A program made the translations under genes and the position numbers. From Gammaproteobacteria bacterium (lineage in GTDB: Bacteria; Pseudomonadota; Gammaproteobacteria; Pseudomonadales; Pseudomonadaceae), in contig JAAYFI010000026.1 in the NCBI GenBank assembly GCA_012728315.1, forward strand, positions 237,778 through 301,777: a DNA stretch of 64,000 nt, written 5' to 3'. Positions 1 through 7,671 of the stretch are shown here, one piece after another; position 1 is the stretch's first letter; each line of letters begins with the position of its first letter. The notes beneath the pieces were generated by a model. The model did no database searches and was not told the DNA's origin. It saw nothing but the letters and a program-made list of their open reading frames with translations.

Positions 1-85
1 ATTTGGCTCGAGCCCAGATTGCAATCCAAGTGTAGATTGCAAAGGAGCCAGCCACAAAGATCATGTTGATCATAAACTGACTCAT
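1..85 (-). CDS. Sodium:solute symporter (SSS family), N-terminal fragment
   Basis: Reverse-strand reading from the ATG at 85 gives 28 codons beginning MSQFMINMIFVAGSFAIYTW and continuing IAIWARAK before the window edge. This is the first membrane segment of an SSS permease of the type paired with a DUF4212 subunit, related to acetate/pyruvate permeases. The start sits 3 nt after the stop of the DUF4212 gene, and its AAGGAG ribosome site overlaps the end of that gene, so the two are translationally coupled. The fragment alone is too short to name the family firmly; the DUF4212 neighbour carries most of the weight. The ORF track misses it because it is truncated. The substrate cannot be told. 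Confidence 0.7.
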   Translation of the reverse strand, partial: MSQFMINMIFVAGSFAIYTWIAIWARAK

Positions 86-88
86 AGC

Positions 89-352
89 TTACTCCTTGAG
101 ACCAAATTTTTTATCGAGCTTGTTCATTTGCCATGCATAGAAAAAGATCAAGCATACGAATGTGTAAATTGAGCCTTGCTGTGCGAACCAGAACCCTAAA
201 TCCGCTCCGCCAATCGAAAAGCCCATCAGGTATGGACGCAGTAGCATTCCAAAACCATAAGACACTGTGGCCCAAATCGCTAAGCAGATGACGATAAGTC
301 GCAAGTTTGCCGACCAATAGGCTCTGTTTGTTGCTTCTTTAGAATCAGTCAT
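89..352 (-). CDS. DUF4212 small subunit of a sodium:solute symporter
   Basis: An 87-residue protein with two predicted membrane segments (about residues 16-38 and 52-76) separated by a short FSIGGADLGFWFAQQGS loop, ending in a charged tail. The size, the N-terminal ANLRL..ICLAIW pattern and the GADLGFW..QQGS loop fit the DUF4212 / TIGR03647 family, the small partner of SSS-type permeases. It lies first in an operon with the permease at the window edge. The ATG at 352 is preceded by GGAGAG at a suitable distance. The family is normally co-transcribed with the large subunit and is thought to help assemble or gate it. The transported substrate, probably a small organic acid, is not shown by the sequence. 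Confidence 0.85.
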   Translation of the reverse strand: MTDSKEATNRAYWSANLRLIVICLAIWATVSYGFGMLLRPYLMGFSIGGADLGFWFAQQGSIYTFVCLIFFYAWQMNKLDKKFGLKE

Positions 353-850
353 AACAACTGCTCTCCATTTTTTTTTGTATTTAGAATATGGATAAGTCTC
401 GAGGGTGAGAAATATACAGTTGCTACTATCCTAAAAATAAATTAAAACGGAAGTCTGGACTTTAGTCTTAAGCAGCATATTTTTTTAATAATCCCTGAAA
501 ACAGGGCTTTTGCAGCCTTTTTTGCCTGTTCTTCGTTTTATTTATGCGGTTATGCCACTAACGTATAGTGCTGTGTGAGTTGAGCTTTAAGCGATAAAAA
601 TAAATAGCTGTGTGTTTTTGTAATTTAATCTAAGCATCGTATGCATTAAATATAAGCGTATGTAATGCTTAAAATATATTTAAAGCAGATCAATTTAAGG
701 CCCATGTATCGCGGTAGGGGCGCGTATTTAATTGCGGGCGCACGCTTGAAATCTGCAGTGCCGGCCTCATTATATAAAGCATGAGAGTGAGTGGCGGTTG
801 CAGAACGCAAATAGACCGACTCACTGTATTGACTATGAGGGTTAGGAATT
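353..850. other. 498-bp AT-rich divergent intergenic region
   Basis: No convincing gene is present. The left part must hold the promoter of the leftward symporter pair; a TATATT-like -10 is visible on the minus strand near 410-416 but without a clear -35. In the middle there is a small hairpin (CCCTG-AAAA-CAGGG, 493-506) followed by CTTTT and then a second T-run, resembling a weak rightward terminator with no obvious gene before it. The right end carries the sigma-32 promoter of clpB. A small RNA in the 480-740 stretch cannot be excluded. Confidence 0.6.
745..772 (+). promoter_or_regulatory. Sigma-32 (RpoH) heat-shock promoter of clpB
   Basis: CTTGAA at 745-750, a 14-nt spacer, then CCTCATTA at 765-772, close to the RpoH consensus CTTGAA-N13-15-CCCCATnT. 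It lies about 75 nt before the clpB ATG. The same element and spacer length recur before grpE and dnaK in this window. Confidence 0.85.
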
Positions 851-3415
851 ATGCGTATTGATCGATTTACCAGTCAGTTACAGCTTGCGCTGTCTGATGC
901 GCAGTCATTGGCCATTGGCCATGACCATGCCGCCATTGAGCCGTTACATTTAATGTCAGCGATGTTGGAGCAGCAAGGTGGTGCCATTCGCCCCTTGCTG
1001 ATGCAGGTGGGTTTTGATGTAAAAAAACTGCGTGACGCTCTGAATAAGGGGCTGGATCAGCTGGCAAAACTGCAAAACCCTACCGGTGATATGAGCATGT
1101 CACAAGATTTAGCGCGCCTGCTCAATCAAGCTGATCGTTTAGCTCAGCAAAAAGGTGACCAGTATATTTCCAGTGAGTTAGTTTTACTCGCTGCGATGGA
1201 CGCCAATACTGTGTTGGGTAAAATTCTGCTGGCGCAAGGTGTCAGCCGCCAGTCGTTAGAAAATGCTATTACTCATTTGCGTGGTGGTGAAAATATCGAT
1301 GATCCCAATGCCGAACAATCACGCCAAGCGCTGGATAAGTACACCATTGATTTAACCAAACGTGCCGAAGAGGGCAAGCTGGATCCGGTGATTGGTCGTG
1401 ATGAGGAAATCCGCCGTACCATTCAAGTATTGCAGCGCCGTACAAAAAATAACCCTGTCTTAATCGGTGAGCCGGGTGTCGGTAAAACCGCCATTGCCGA
1501 AGGTTTGGCGCAGCGCATTATTAATGGTGAAGTACCCGATGGTTTAAAAAGCAAACGCCTACTGTCGCTGGATATGGGGGCGTTAATTGCTGGTGCTAAG
1601 TACCGTGGTGAGTTTGAAGAGCGCCTGAAAAGCTTACTCAATGAAGTGGCCAAACAAGAAGGCCAGATTATTTTGTTTATTGACGAACTGCATACCATGG
1701 TTGGCGCCGGTAAAGGCGAGGGCGCGATGGATGCGGGCAATATGCTCAAGCCTGCGTTAGCGCGCGGTGAATTGCACTGCGTCGGTGCTACCACTTTGGA
1801 TGAGTACCGTCAGTACATTGAAAAAGATGCAGCACTTGAGCGTCGTTTCCAGAAGGTACAGGTGGATGAGCCGACAGAAGAAGACACCATTGCCATCCTG
1901 CGTGGATTAAAAGAGCGTTATGAAGTGCACCACGGTGTCACTATTACCGATGGTGCAATTATCGCTGCTGCTAAACTTTCGCACCGTTACATCACCGATC
2001 GACAACTGCCGGACAAGGCGATCGACTTGATTGATGAAGCGGCCAGTATGATCCGTATGGAAATTGACTCTAAACCTGAGGCTTTGGATCGTTTAGACCG
2101 CCGCTTGATTCAATTAAAAATTGAGCGTGAAGCGCTGAAAAAAGAAGATGATGCTGCGACCATTAAACGCCTAGAGAAGCTCGAAGAAGAAATTGTTGAG
2201 CTGGAGCGAGAGTACGCTGATCTAGAAGAAATCTGGAAGTCAGAAAAGTCTGAAGTACAAGGCTCAGCCCAGTTGCAACAAAAAATTGAGCAAGCGCGCC
2301 AAGAAATGGAGCTGGCGCGGCGCAAAGGTGACCTCAACCGTACCGCTGAGTTGCAATATGGTGTGATTCCCGATTTGGAACGCAGCTTGGAAATGGTTGA
2401 TCAAAACAGCAAGCCGGAGAACCAGCTGCTGCGCAACAAAGTGACCGATGAAGAAATTGCTGATGTGGTTTCGCGTTGGACGGGTATTCCTGTGGCGAAA
2501 ATGCTGGAAGGTGAGCGCGATAAATTGCTGAAAATGGAAGCACTGCTGCATACGCGAGTGATCGGCCAGAATGAAGCGGTGACCGCAGTATCCAATGCGG
2601 TACGGCGTTCACGCGCGGGCTTGTCGGATCCTGATCGTCCAAGCGGCTCGTTTTTGTTCTTAGGTCCAACCGGTGTGGGTAAAACTGAGCTGTGTAAAGC
2701 ATTGGCTGAGTTTTTATTTGATACCGAAGATGCGCTGGTGCGTATCGATATGTCGGAGTTTATGGAAAAACACTCGGTTGCGCGTTTAATTGGTGCGCCT
2801 CCAGGTTATGTGGGCTACGAAGAAGGTGGTTATTTAACCGAAGCGGTGCGCCGCAAGCCGTATTCCGTGGTGCTGATGGATGAAGTCGAGAAAGCGCATC
2901 CCGATGTCTTTAACGTGCTGTTACAAGTCTTGGATGATGGTCGCTTAACCGACAGTCAAGGTCGTACAGTGGACTTTCGCAACACCGTGGTGGTGATGAC
3001 CTCGAACTTAGGCTCGGTGCAAATCCAAGAGTTGGTGGGTGATCGTGAAGCACAGCGTGCGGCGGTGATGGATGCGGTGGGTTCACATTTCCGACCAGAA
3101 TTTATCAACCGTATTGATGAGCTGGTGATTTTCGAGCCTTTAGGTCATGAGCAAATTGCCGGTATTGCTGATATTCAGTTGGGCCGTCTGCGTCAGCGTT
3201 TAGCCGAGCGTGATCTGCGCTTTGAGTTAACGCCTGAAGCTTTAGAGAAGCTGGTTGCTGAAGGCTATGATCCAGTCTATGGCGCACGTCCATTAAAGCG
3301 TGCGATTCAGCGCTGGATTGAGAACCCGCTGGCACAGCAAATCCTTTCTGGCGAGTTTGAGCCTGGCCACACTATCCGGGCTTTGCTGGAAGACGGTGAG
3401 ATCGTGTTTAAATAA
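851..3415 (+). CDS. clpB: ATP-dependent disaggregase ClpB
   Basis: An 854-residue Hsp104/ClpB chaperone, normal length for the family. Visible parts in order: N-terminal double-repeat domain (about 1-145), first AAA+ domain with Walker A GEPGVGKT near residue 206 and Walker B ILFIDELH, a long coiled-coil middle domain (about 410-525) rich in E/K/R, second AAA+ domain with Walker A GPTGVGKT near 605 and Walker B VVLMDEVE, and a C-terminal D2-small domain. The middle domain and the absence of an IGF/L loop separate it from ClpA. It works with DnaK/DnaJ/GrpE, also encoded here, to pull proteins out of aggregates in the cytoplasm. It is monocistronic: sigma-32 promoter in front, intrinsic terminator behind. 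Confidence 0.98.
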   Translation: MRIDRFTSQLQLALSDAQSLAIGHDHAAIEPLHLMSAMLEQQGGAIRPLLMQVGFDVKKLRDALNKGLDQLAKLQNPTGDMSMSQDLARLLNQADRLAQQKGDQYISSELVLLAAMDANTVLGKILLAQGVSRQSLENAITHLRGGENIDDPNAEQSRQALDKYTIDLTKRAEEGKLDPVIGRDEEIRRTIQVLQRRTKNNPVLIGEPGVGKTAIAEGLAQRIINGEVPDGLKSKRLLSLDMGALIAGAKYRGEFEERLKSLLNEVAKQEGQIILFIDELHTMVGAGKGEGAMDAGNMLKPALARGELHCVGATTLDEYRQYIEKDAALERRFQKVQVDEPTEEDTIAILRGLKERYEVHHGVTITDGAIIAAAKLSHRYITDRQLPDKAIDLIDEAASMIRMEIDSKPEALDRLDRRLIQLKIEREALKKEDDAATIKRLEKLEEEIVELEREYADLEEIWKSEKSEVQGSAQLQQKIEQARQEMELARRKGDLNRTAELQYGVIPDLERSLEMVDQNSKPENQLLRNKVTDEEIADVVSRWTGIPVAKMLEGERDKLLKMEALLHTRVIGQNEAVTAVSNAVRRSRAGLSDPDRPSGSFLFLGPTGVGKTELCKALAEFLFDTEDALVRIDMSEFMEKHSVARLIGAPPGYVGYEEGGYLTEAVRRKPYSVVLMDEVEKAHPDVFNVLLQVLDDGRLTDSQGRTVDFRNTVVVMTSNLGSVQIQELVGDREAQRAAVMDAVGSHFRPEFINRIDELVIFEPLGHEQIAGIADIQLGRLRQRLAERDLRFELTPEALEKLVAEGYDPVYGARPLKRAIQRWIENPLAQQILSGEFEPGHTIRALLEDGEIVFK

Positions 3416-3439
3416 ACATCACTTTGCTGGCTATAGATA

Positions 3440-3469
3440 AAAACGCAACCTTCGGGTTGCGTTTTTTTT
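3440..3469 (+). terminator. Intrinsic terminator after clpB
   Basis: AACGCAACC-TTCG-GGTTGCGTT followed directly by a T-run: a 9-bp stem with a UUCG tetraloop. It closes the clpB transcript and, with the A-run on its 5' side, could also act on the leftward transcript of the convergent MBL gene. Confidence 0.92.
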
Positions 3470-3537
3470 GGGGTATGCGAATGTTGTAGTATTGGATGAT
3501 GAGGTTAAACCCTTGGCGCGGAGTTGGCGTCAGTCCA

Positions 3538-4323
3538 TTACTTGGGTTCGCGGTAGTGCTGCTGCTCCAGCAAGTCGATGCCACAATCAAAACTTTCCAC
3601 CCAGGCTAAAAAGGCATTGATCATTTCTTTGCCTTTAAAGGGACGGCCATGCTGCGGAACTATCATCTCCACATCCATCTGTCGCACCATGTTGGCCCAT
3701 AAATGAGTGACTTTTTTGCTCACCATATAGCGGCGATGGAAGCCTTCCATGGACGGAATATGCTCATTAAAGCGGGTGACCGGTTGAGCATCATCCAGTA
3801 ACGAGGCGCCCATATCGCCAGAAAATAAAATTTTGCTCACAGGGTCATACAGTTGAAAGTTGCCCACAGAATGCAAGAAGTGTGCAGGAATAGCTTTGAG
3901 CTTGCTTTGCCCTAAGGTGAAAGTAATGCCTGCATCGGGCACGGCAATCACGCGTTCGCTGGTTGAAATGCCGTGGTTGGCGGTTAAGTAGCCTGCGGTT
4001 AAATGCGGTAAAAAACGCGCCCATAACTTCGAGGTAATGACTTTTGCCTTGGTGTGCAGTAACCATTTATCTAACGCGGCGATAATATCCGGATCTTGGT
4101 GGGAGGCAAAAATATAGGTGAGATCTTTTAGGTGAATACGCTTGGAGAGCTCTAAGGATAAGGGGGTATAGGTCAGGTCGCCGCCGGGATCCAGCAGTAA
4201 TGACTGCCCGCTATCGGTGATTAAAAACTGGTTAGACTGAATGCCATCGCCAGTCACTAAGTCATCAAACATCAGGCATTGATGGCTACCGTTATCAAAT
4301 AACACAATAGGGTCGCGACGCAT
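3538..4323 (-). CDS. MBL-fold metallohydrolase, ODP (oxygen-binding di-iron protein) type
   Basis: A 261-residue metallo-beta-lactamase-fold protein. The metal-site motifs differ from hydrolytic MBLs and resemble the di-iron domain of flavodiiron proteins and ODP: ASHQDPDI (His plus Asp ligands, about residue 95), FLHSVGNF (His, about 150), FSGDMGASL (bridging Asp, about 171) and PQHGRPF (His, about 228). No flavodoxin or rubredoxin domain is attached, so it is a stand-alone di-iron domain. Members of this group bind O2 or NO, or have unknown roles; here it could be a redox or oxygen sensor, but no receptor gene is adjacent. It is convergent with clpB and may share a transcript with the acyl-CoA dehydrogenase-like gene 61 nt upstream. 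Fold sure, function unsure. Confidence 0.8.
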   Translation of the reverse strand: MRRDPIVLFDNGSHQCLMFDDLVTGDGIQSNQFLITDSGQSLLLDPGGDLTYTPLSLELSKRIHLKDLTYIFASHQDPDIIAALDKWLLHTKAKVITSKLWARFLPHLTAGYLTANHGISTSERVIAVPDAGITFTLGQSKLKAIPAHFLHSVGNFQLYDPVSKILFSGDMGASLLDDAQPVTRFNEHIPSMEGFHRRYMVSKKVTHLWANMVRQMDVEMIVPQHGRPFKGKEMINAFLAWVESFDCGIDLLEQQHYREPK

Positions 4324-4384
4324 AATAAACTCACTGCTGAAAATGAGCCAAGACTATGCCAGCGCTGTATAGACTTGAGCTGAT

Positions 4385-5272
4385 TTATATCAATGCTAAT
4401 GCACTCAAGGCCACCTCCAATCGTCGTATGCGGGCGTGAGTCGCTAGGTCTAAGACCGCTTTATCACGTTGCCACATCAGTGTTGTGTCGGGGCTTGAAT
4501 ACGTCGTTAGGGCTTGACTGATTGGGTTTTGTAAGCGGGCAAATTGCGCAATCAGGCTGCCCAGTAAGAGGTGTGTGGCGGGGGTGTTGCAGGGCTGCTG
4601 TAGGCTTTCTTTGAGTCCAGCAAGTAGGGCAATCAGTTGTAATTGTAAGTCTTGTGGCCAGCGATCGAGCAGGCTGTGGCCATACAGCCAAGCACAGAGC
4701 GCCGCCAGCACATGACCGTCTTCTAGAGTGCGAAAGGCTTTGCTGTAATCTTGCCAGCCGTCACCCGCTAAAATATCGCACGGGACTTGATCAAATTGCA
4801 CATGGCTGTGCGCAATATCTGGGATCAAGGGTAAAGCTGGGCGTGTTTGCAGCCTGAGGTTGGGATGTGCCGTGGAAACGACTACAGCGCGTAGCGGGCA
4901 CGGATGCTGAGGGGCGTCTTCGCGTGCGATAACCAGCAACCATTGTGCGGCATTGCCTGCGATAACAAAATCTTTTTGCCCAGTGATTTTTCCGGCTTGC
5001 AGTTGGGTGTGAATATCCGCAGCTTTACTCGAGCGCTTTTCCGTCAAACAAAATGCGCCTATGCCGGCTGGGGCTGTGGGTACTAAAGCGCGTAATGCCG
5101 CTTGATAGCCAGCAAAAAACGCAAGACCTGGTGTTGCGGATAAGCGCCCACCGAGCATGGCAAACTCGCAGCTGGAAGCCTGTGCTGCGCTCTGGCTAAG
5201 CTCTGCGAACCATGCGGTTAGATCGGTTTCAGTCGAGCGAGATAAGGGTCCGAGGAGCTGAGCCCAGCGCAT
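4385..5272 (-). CDS. Short acyl-CoA dehydrogenase-like protein
   Basis: A 295-residue protein, clearly shorter than the usual 380-400 for acyl-CoA dehydrogenases. A family-like segment is visible in the middle: GAFCLTEKRSSKAADIHTQL resembles the CLTEPxxGSD FAD-binding stretch, followed by a beta-rich part (about 105-175) and helices (LEDGHVLAALCAWLYG onward). The N-terminal helical domain looks shortened and I could not point to the catalytic Glu, so it may have little or no dehydrogenase activity. It is divergent from the DTW gene with a 181-nt spacer containing an 8-bp inverted repeat (AAGTTATA/TATAACTT, 5286-5329). Family membership is inferred from one strong motif and the general pattern; substrate unknown. 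Confidence 0.65.
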   Translation of the reverse strand: MRWAQLLGPLSRSTETDLTAWFAELSQSAAQASSCEFAMLGGRLSATPGLAFFAGYQAALRALVPTAPAGIGAFCLTEKRSSKAADIHTQLQAGKITGQKDFVIAGNAAQWLLVIAREDAPQHPCPLRAVVVSTAHPNLRLQTRPALPLIPDIAHSHVQFDQVPCDILAGDGWQDYSKAFRTLEDGHVLAALCAWLYGHSLLDRWPQDLQLQLIALLAGLKESLQQPCNTPATHLLLGSLIAQFARLQNPISQALTTYSSPDTTLMWQRDKAVLDLATHARIRRLEVALSALALI

Positions 5273-5453
5273 ATGCTGTCCTTAAAAGTTATAGATTCTT
5301 AATGCTGTACTCTGGCAAGCATATAACTTGCTTTAACCTGTAGCAAAGTGCCGGCAAGAGTCGGCGATGCTGTTAAGTCGAGAGTGTGGCTGCATGTTAG
5401 CTTGGCGTGCAAATCTGTTAGACTGCGCGTTTTCTAATTGCTGGTATTGAGTT

Positions 5454-6170
5454 ATGCCCCACGCCGTATCGCGGTTGCGTGATCAGCGCTTAGCGCGCAG
5501 TAAAAAGCCTTTTTTAGCTCGAGGGGCGCATTTAGTGCGTTGCCCGCGTTGTCGCGTGGGTATTCATTATTGTATCTGTGCTTGGCAGCCTCAAGTCACA
5601 GCGCATAGTGCGGTGTGCTTACTGATGTACGATGCCGAGCCGCTCAAGCCAACCAATACCGGCTGGCTGATTGCCGATGTGGTGCCCGACACTTTTGCTT
5701 TTAGCTGGTCGCGCACCGAGGTCGATGAAAATATACTGGCGCTTTTAGCCGATCCACAGTGGCAGCCTTATGTTGTTTTCCCCGAAGAGTATGTGCCAGT
5801 TGAGCGTGTGGTGCATGATGTTGCACATGCTGAAATTCAAGCGGCAGGGAAACGTCCATTGTTTGTGGTTCTCGATGGAACTTGGACGGAAGCGCGTAAG
5901 ATGTTTCGTAAGTCGGCCTATCTTGCGCATCTACCTGTGTTGAGCCTGCAGCCTGAAGATATTTCACGTTACCGCCTGCGTCGTTCCACTCGAGAAGAAC
6001 ATTTATGTACCGCCGAGGTTACTGCTCTGTGCTTGCATCTGGCGGCTGATAACTTAGCTGCGCAGGCGCTTGAGGAGTGGTTTGCACGCTTTAGCCGACA
6101 CTACTTGGCCGCGCGCAAGCCCCCGTCAGAGAGTCAGCAGCGTGCATTACACAGCGGCATTGCTCCGTAA
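5454..6170 (+). CDS. tapT: DTW-domain tRNA-uridine aminocarboxypropyltransferase
   Basis: A 238-residue DTW-domain protein. It has an N-terminal Cys cluster (RCPRCRVGIHYCIC, about residues 29-42), a Thr-Asn-Thr-Gly segment (KPTNTGWL) and the family motif VLDGTWTEARKM (about 142-153), followed by YRLRRS..EHLCTAE. DTW enzymes, including E. coli TapT (YfiP), transfer the aminocarboxypropyl group of SAM to uridine 47 of tRNA to give acp3U. The family is clear; the symbol rests on that resemblance. The ATG at 5454 has only a weak ribosome site, but an upstream start is unlikely because the family alignment begins close to here. It is convergent with bacteriohemerythrin, 14 nt apart. Confidence 0.85.
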   Translation: MPHAVSRLRDQRLARSKKPFLARGAHLVRCPRCRVGIHYCICAWQPQVTAHSAVCLLMYDAEPLKPTNTGWLIADVVPDTFAFSWSRTEVDENILALLADPQWQPYVVFPEEYVPVERVVHDVAHAEIQAAGKRPLFVVLDGTWTEARKMFRKSAYLAHLPVLSLQPEDISRYRLRRSTREEHLCTAEVTALCLHLAADNLAAQALEEWFARFSRHYLAARKPPSESQQRALHSGIAP

Positions 6171-6184
6171 AGCGAAGCTTTGTG

Positions 6185-6595
6185 TTAAATGGCTATGCCT
6201 TGGGCGCGAAAGTGCTCCACATATTTTTTGTCCACTTTGATGATGTGATTGGTAAGCCAGTCTTTTAATAAAGTTAATGCATCTAAGCCAACTGTTTCGC
6301 CCATATCATGTCGGGTCAGTAGGCCCATCACGCGCTCACAAAATAGATTATGTTGTGCTTTGTGGGCTGCACTTTCTGGGTAGCCTAAACGCTGGAACAG
6401 CTCTTCCTCAACAATAAAATGGTTCATGGTGTAGTCCATCAGTTGCTCAAGGATGTCCCCCAGTTGATCTGCGCAGGCCTCTTGCGAGCTGAGTAGGCGG
6501 TGCAAGGTATTGGTGGTATCAACGAGCCAGCGATGTTGCTGATCAATTTCAGCAATGCCCACTTCCAGTTGCTCACTCCAAGGCATAAAAAGCAT
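6185..6595 (-). CDS. Bacteriohemerythrin (O2-binding di-iron protein)
   Basis: A 136-residue single-domain hemerythrin. The di-iron ligands are all visible in a four-helix pattern: H in IDQQH (about 21), H and E in MNHFIVEEELF (about 59-63), the HKAQH pair (about 78-82) and HIIKVDKKY (H and D, about 117-122). Proteins like this bind O2 reversibly in the cytoplasm; in Pseudomonas such a gene is induced at low oxygen and helps microaerobic growth (established for P. aeruginosa Mhr, from memory). An Anr/FNR-type palindrome and a -10 element lie just upstream in the right geometry, supporting the same control here. No chemoreceptor or cyclase domain is fused to it. Confidence 0.95.
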   Translation of the reverse strand: MLFMPWSEQLEVGIAEIDQQHRWLVDTTNTLHRLLSSQEACADQLGDILEQLMDYTMNHFIVEEELFQRLGYPESAAHKAQHNLFCERVMGLLTRHDMGETVGLDALTLLKDWLTNHIIKVDKKYVEHFRAQGIAI

Positions 6596-6632
6596 TGTTA
6601 TTCTCTCTTTCTGTTGTTTTTATAGTGTCATC

Positions 6633-6675
6633 TATATAGCGACAGCCTTATTGATTTAGCTTTGACCTTAGTCAA
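6633..6675 (-). promoter_or_regulatory. Anr/FNR-dependent promoter of bacteriohemerythrin
   Basis: TTGAC-CTTA-GTCAA at 6662-6675 is a perfect dyad matching 8 of 10 bases of the TTGAT-N4-ATCAA box. Reading leftward, a TATATA -10 element lies at 6633-6638, which puts the box centre near -42, the normal class II activator position. The bacteriohemerythrin ATG is at 6595. Confidence 0.7.
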
Positions 6676-6750
6676 TAGAAAGGTGGGCGCAGTCTTGCTG
6701 AGGCATAACGAAAGATAACGTGGCATGATTTTTAGGCTGATTTCTTATAC

Positions 6751-6766
6751 AGTTAGCTTGCTAACT
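6751..6766 (+). promoter_or_regulatory. Operator-like palindrome before the EamA transporter
   Basis: AGTTAGC-TT-GCTAACT is a perfect 16-bp palindrome that overlaps a TATATA stretch (6766-6771) and ends 17 nt before the transporter ATG. Its shape suits a dimeric repressor such as TetR or MarR, but no regulator gene is adjacent, so the binding protein is unknown. Confidence 0.45.
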
Positions 6767-6783
6767 ATATAAGTGAAGGTGTT

Positions 6784-7653
6784 ATGAATAGTGCGTCAAA
6801 ACCTCTGTACGGTATTTTTTTAGTGCTCTGTGCTGGGATTTTATTGGCTTCCCATGATGGTGTTTCTAAGTATCTGACCCAATTCTATCCGCTGATTATG
6901 GTCATTTGGTTGCGCTATTTTGTGCAAACACTGGCGATGATTGTGCTGTTTTTCCCAACAATGCGCTGGGCTATTCTGCGCACTCGACGGCCTTGGTTAC
7001 AAGTGCTGCGGGCAATCAGTTTGCTCAGCATCAGCCTTTTGTTTATTGGTGGTTTGCGCTATATCCCATTGGGTGAAGCCACTGCGGTGATGTTTTTAGC
7101 ACCCTTGATTGTGACTCTATTGTCGGCGCTGGTGCTGCATGAACAGGTGAGCAAAGGGCAGTGGCTCGCTGTTGGTTTGGGTTTCGTTGGGGTGTTGTTT
7201 ATTGTGCGGCCAGGTGGTGCTCTGTTTACCCCAGCTATTTTATTTCCGGTTTGTGCATCTTTTTGTTTTGCTGTTTACCAGTTGATTACCCGGCGTTTGG
7301 CCAGTACGGACCATGCAGTGACCAGTAATTTTTTATCAGGCTTATTTGGTACTCTGGTGCTGACAACGCTACTGCCGGGGCAATACACCTTGGCCGTGCC
7401 CACTGCTGATTGGCTGCTGATGTTGCTGTTAGGCTTGCTGGCAATGACTGCGCATATGTTGCTGACCATGGCTTTGAAGTACTCCAGCGCCGCAACCCTT
7501 GCCCCCTTTACCTATGCGCAAATTGTTTTTGCAGGCGTGGTCGGTTACTTCGCTTTTGCTCATACCCCTGATCTGTGGGCGGTTTTAGGTGTGCTGATTA
7601 TTAGCGGTAGTGGTTTAGCGGTGGCTTACTTGCAACACCATGCTCGCGCTTAA
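6784..7653 (+). CDS. EamA/DMT-superfamily transporter
   Basis: A 289-residue polytopic membrane protein with about ten hydrophobic segments arranged as two EamA repeats (roughly 8-140 and 150-285). SHDGVSKYL after the first helix, the RLGEAT-like RYIPLGEATAVMFLAPLIV stretch in repeat one, and APFTYAQIVFAGVVGYFAF in repeat two are typical of the drug/metabolite transporter superfamily. These exporters move amino acids, metabolites or drugs across the inner membrane; nothing here identifies the substrate. The gene is single, convergent with the RetS-like kinase 18 nt away, and is preceded by a palindrome that may be a repressor site. Confidence 0.88.
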   Translation: MNSASKPLYGIFLVLCAGILLASHDGVSKYLTQFYPLIMVIWLRYFVQTLAMIVLFFPTMRWAILRTRRPWLQVLRAISLLSISLLFIGGLRYIPLGEATAVMFLAPLIVTLLSALVLHEQVSKGQWLAVGLGFVGVLFIVRPGGALFTPAILFPVCASFCFAVYQLITRRLASTDHAVTSNFLSGLFGTLVLTTLLPGQYTLAVPTADWLLMLLLGLLAMTAHMLLTMALKYSSAATLAPFTYAQIVFAGVVGYFAFAHTPDLWAVLGVLIISGSGLAVAYLQHHARA

Positions 7654-7671
7654 CTGCCTGCTACATGATCT

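Noticed and set aside
493-520. Hairpin with T-run in the left spacer as the end of a hidden small gene
   Set aside because: No promoter or reading frame upstream could be supported; the stem is only 5 bp.
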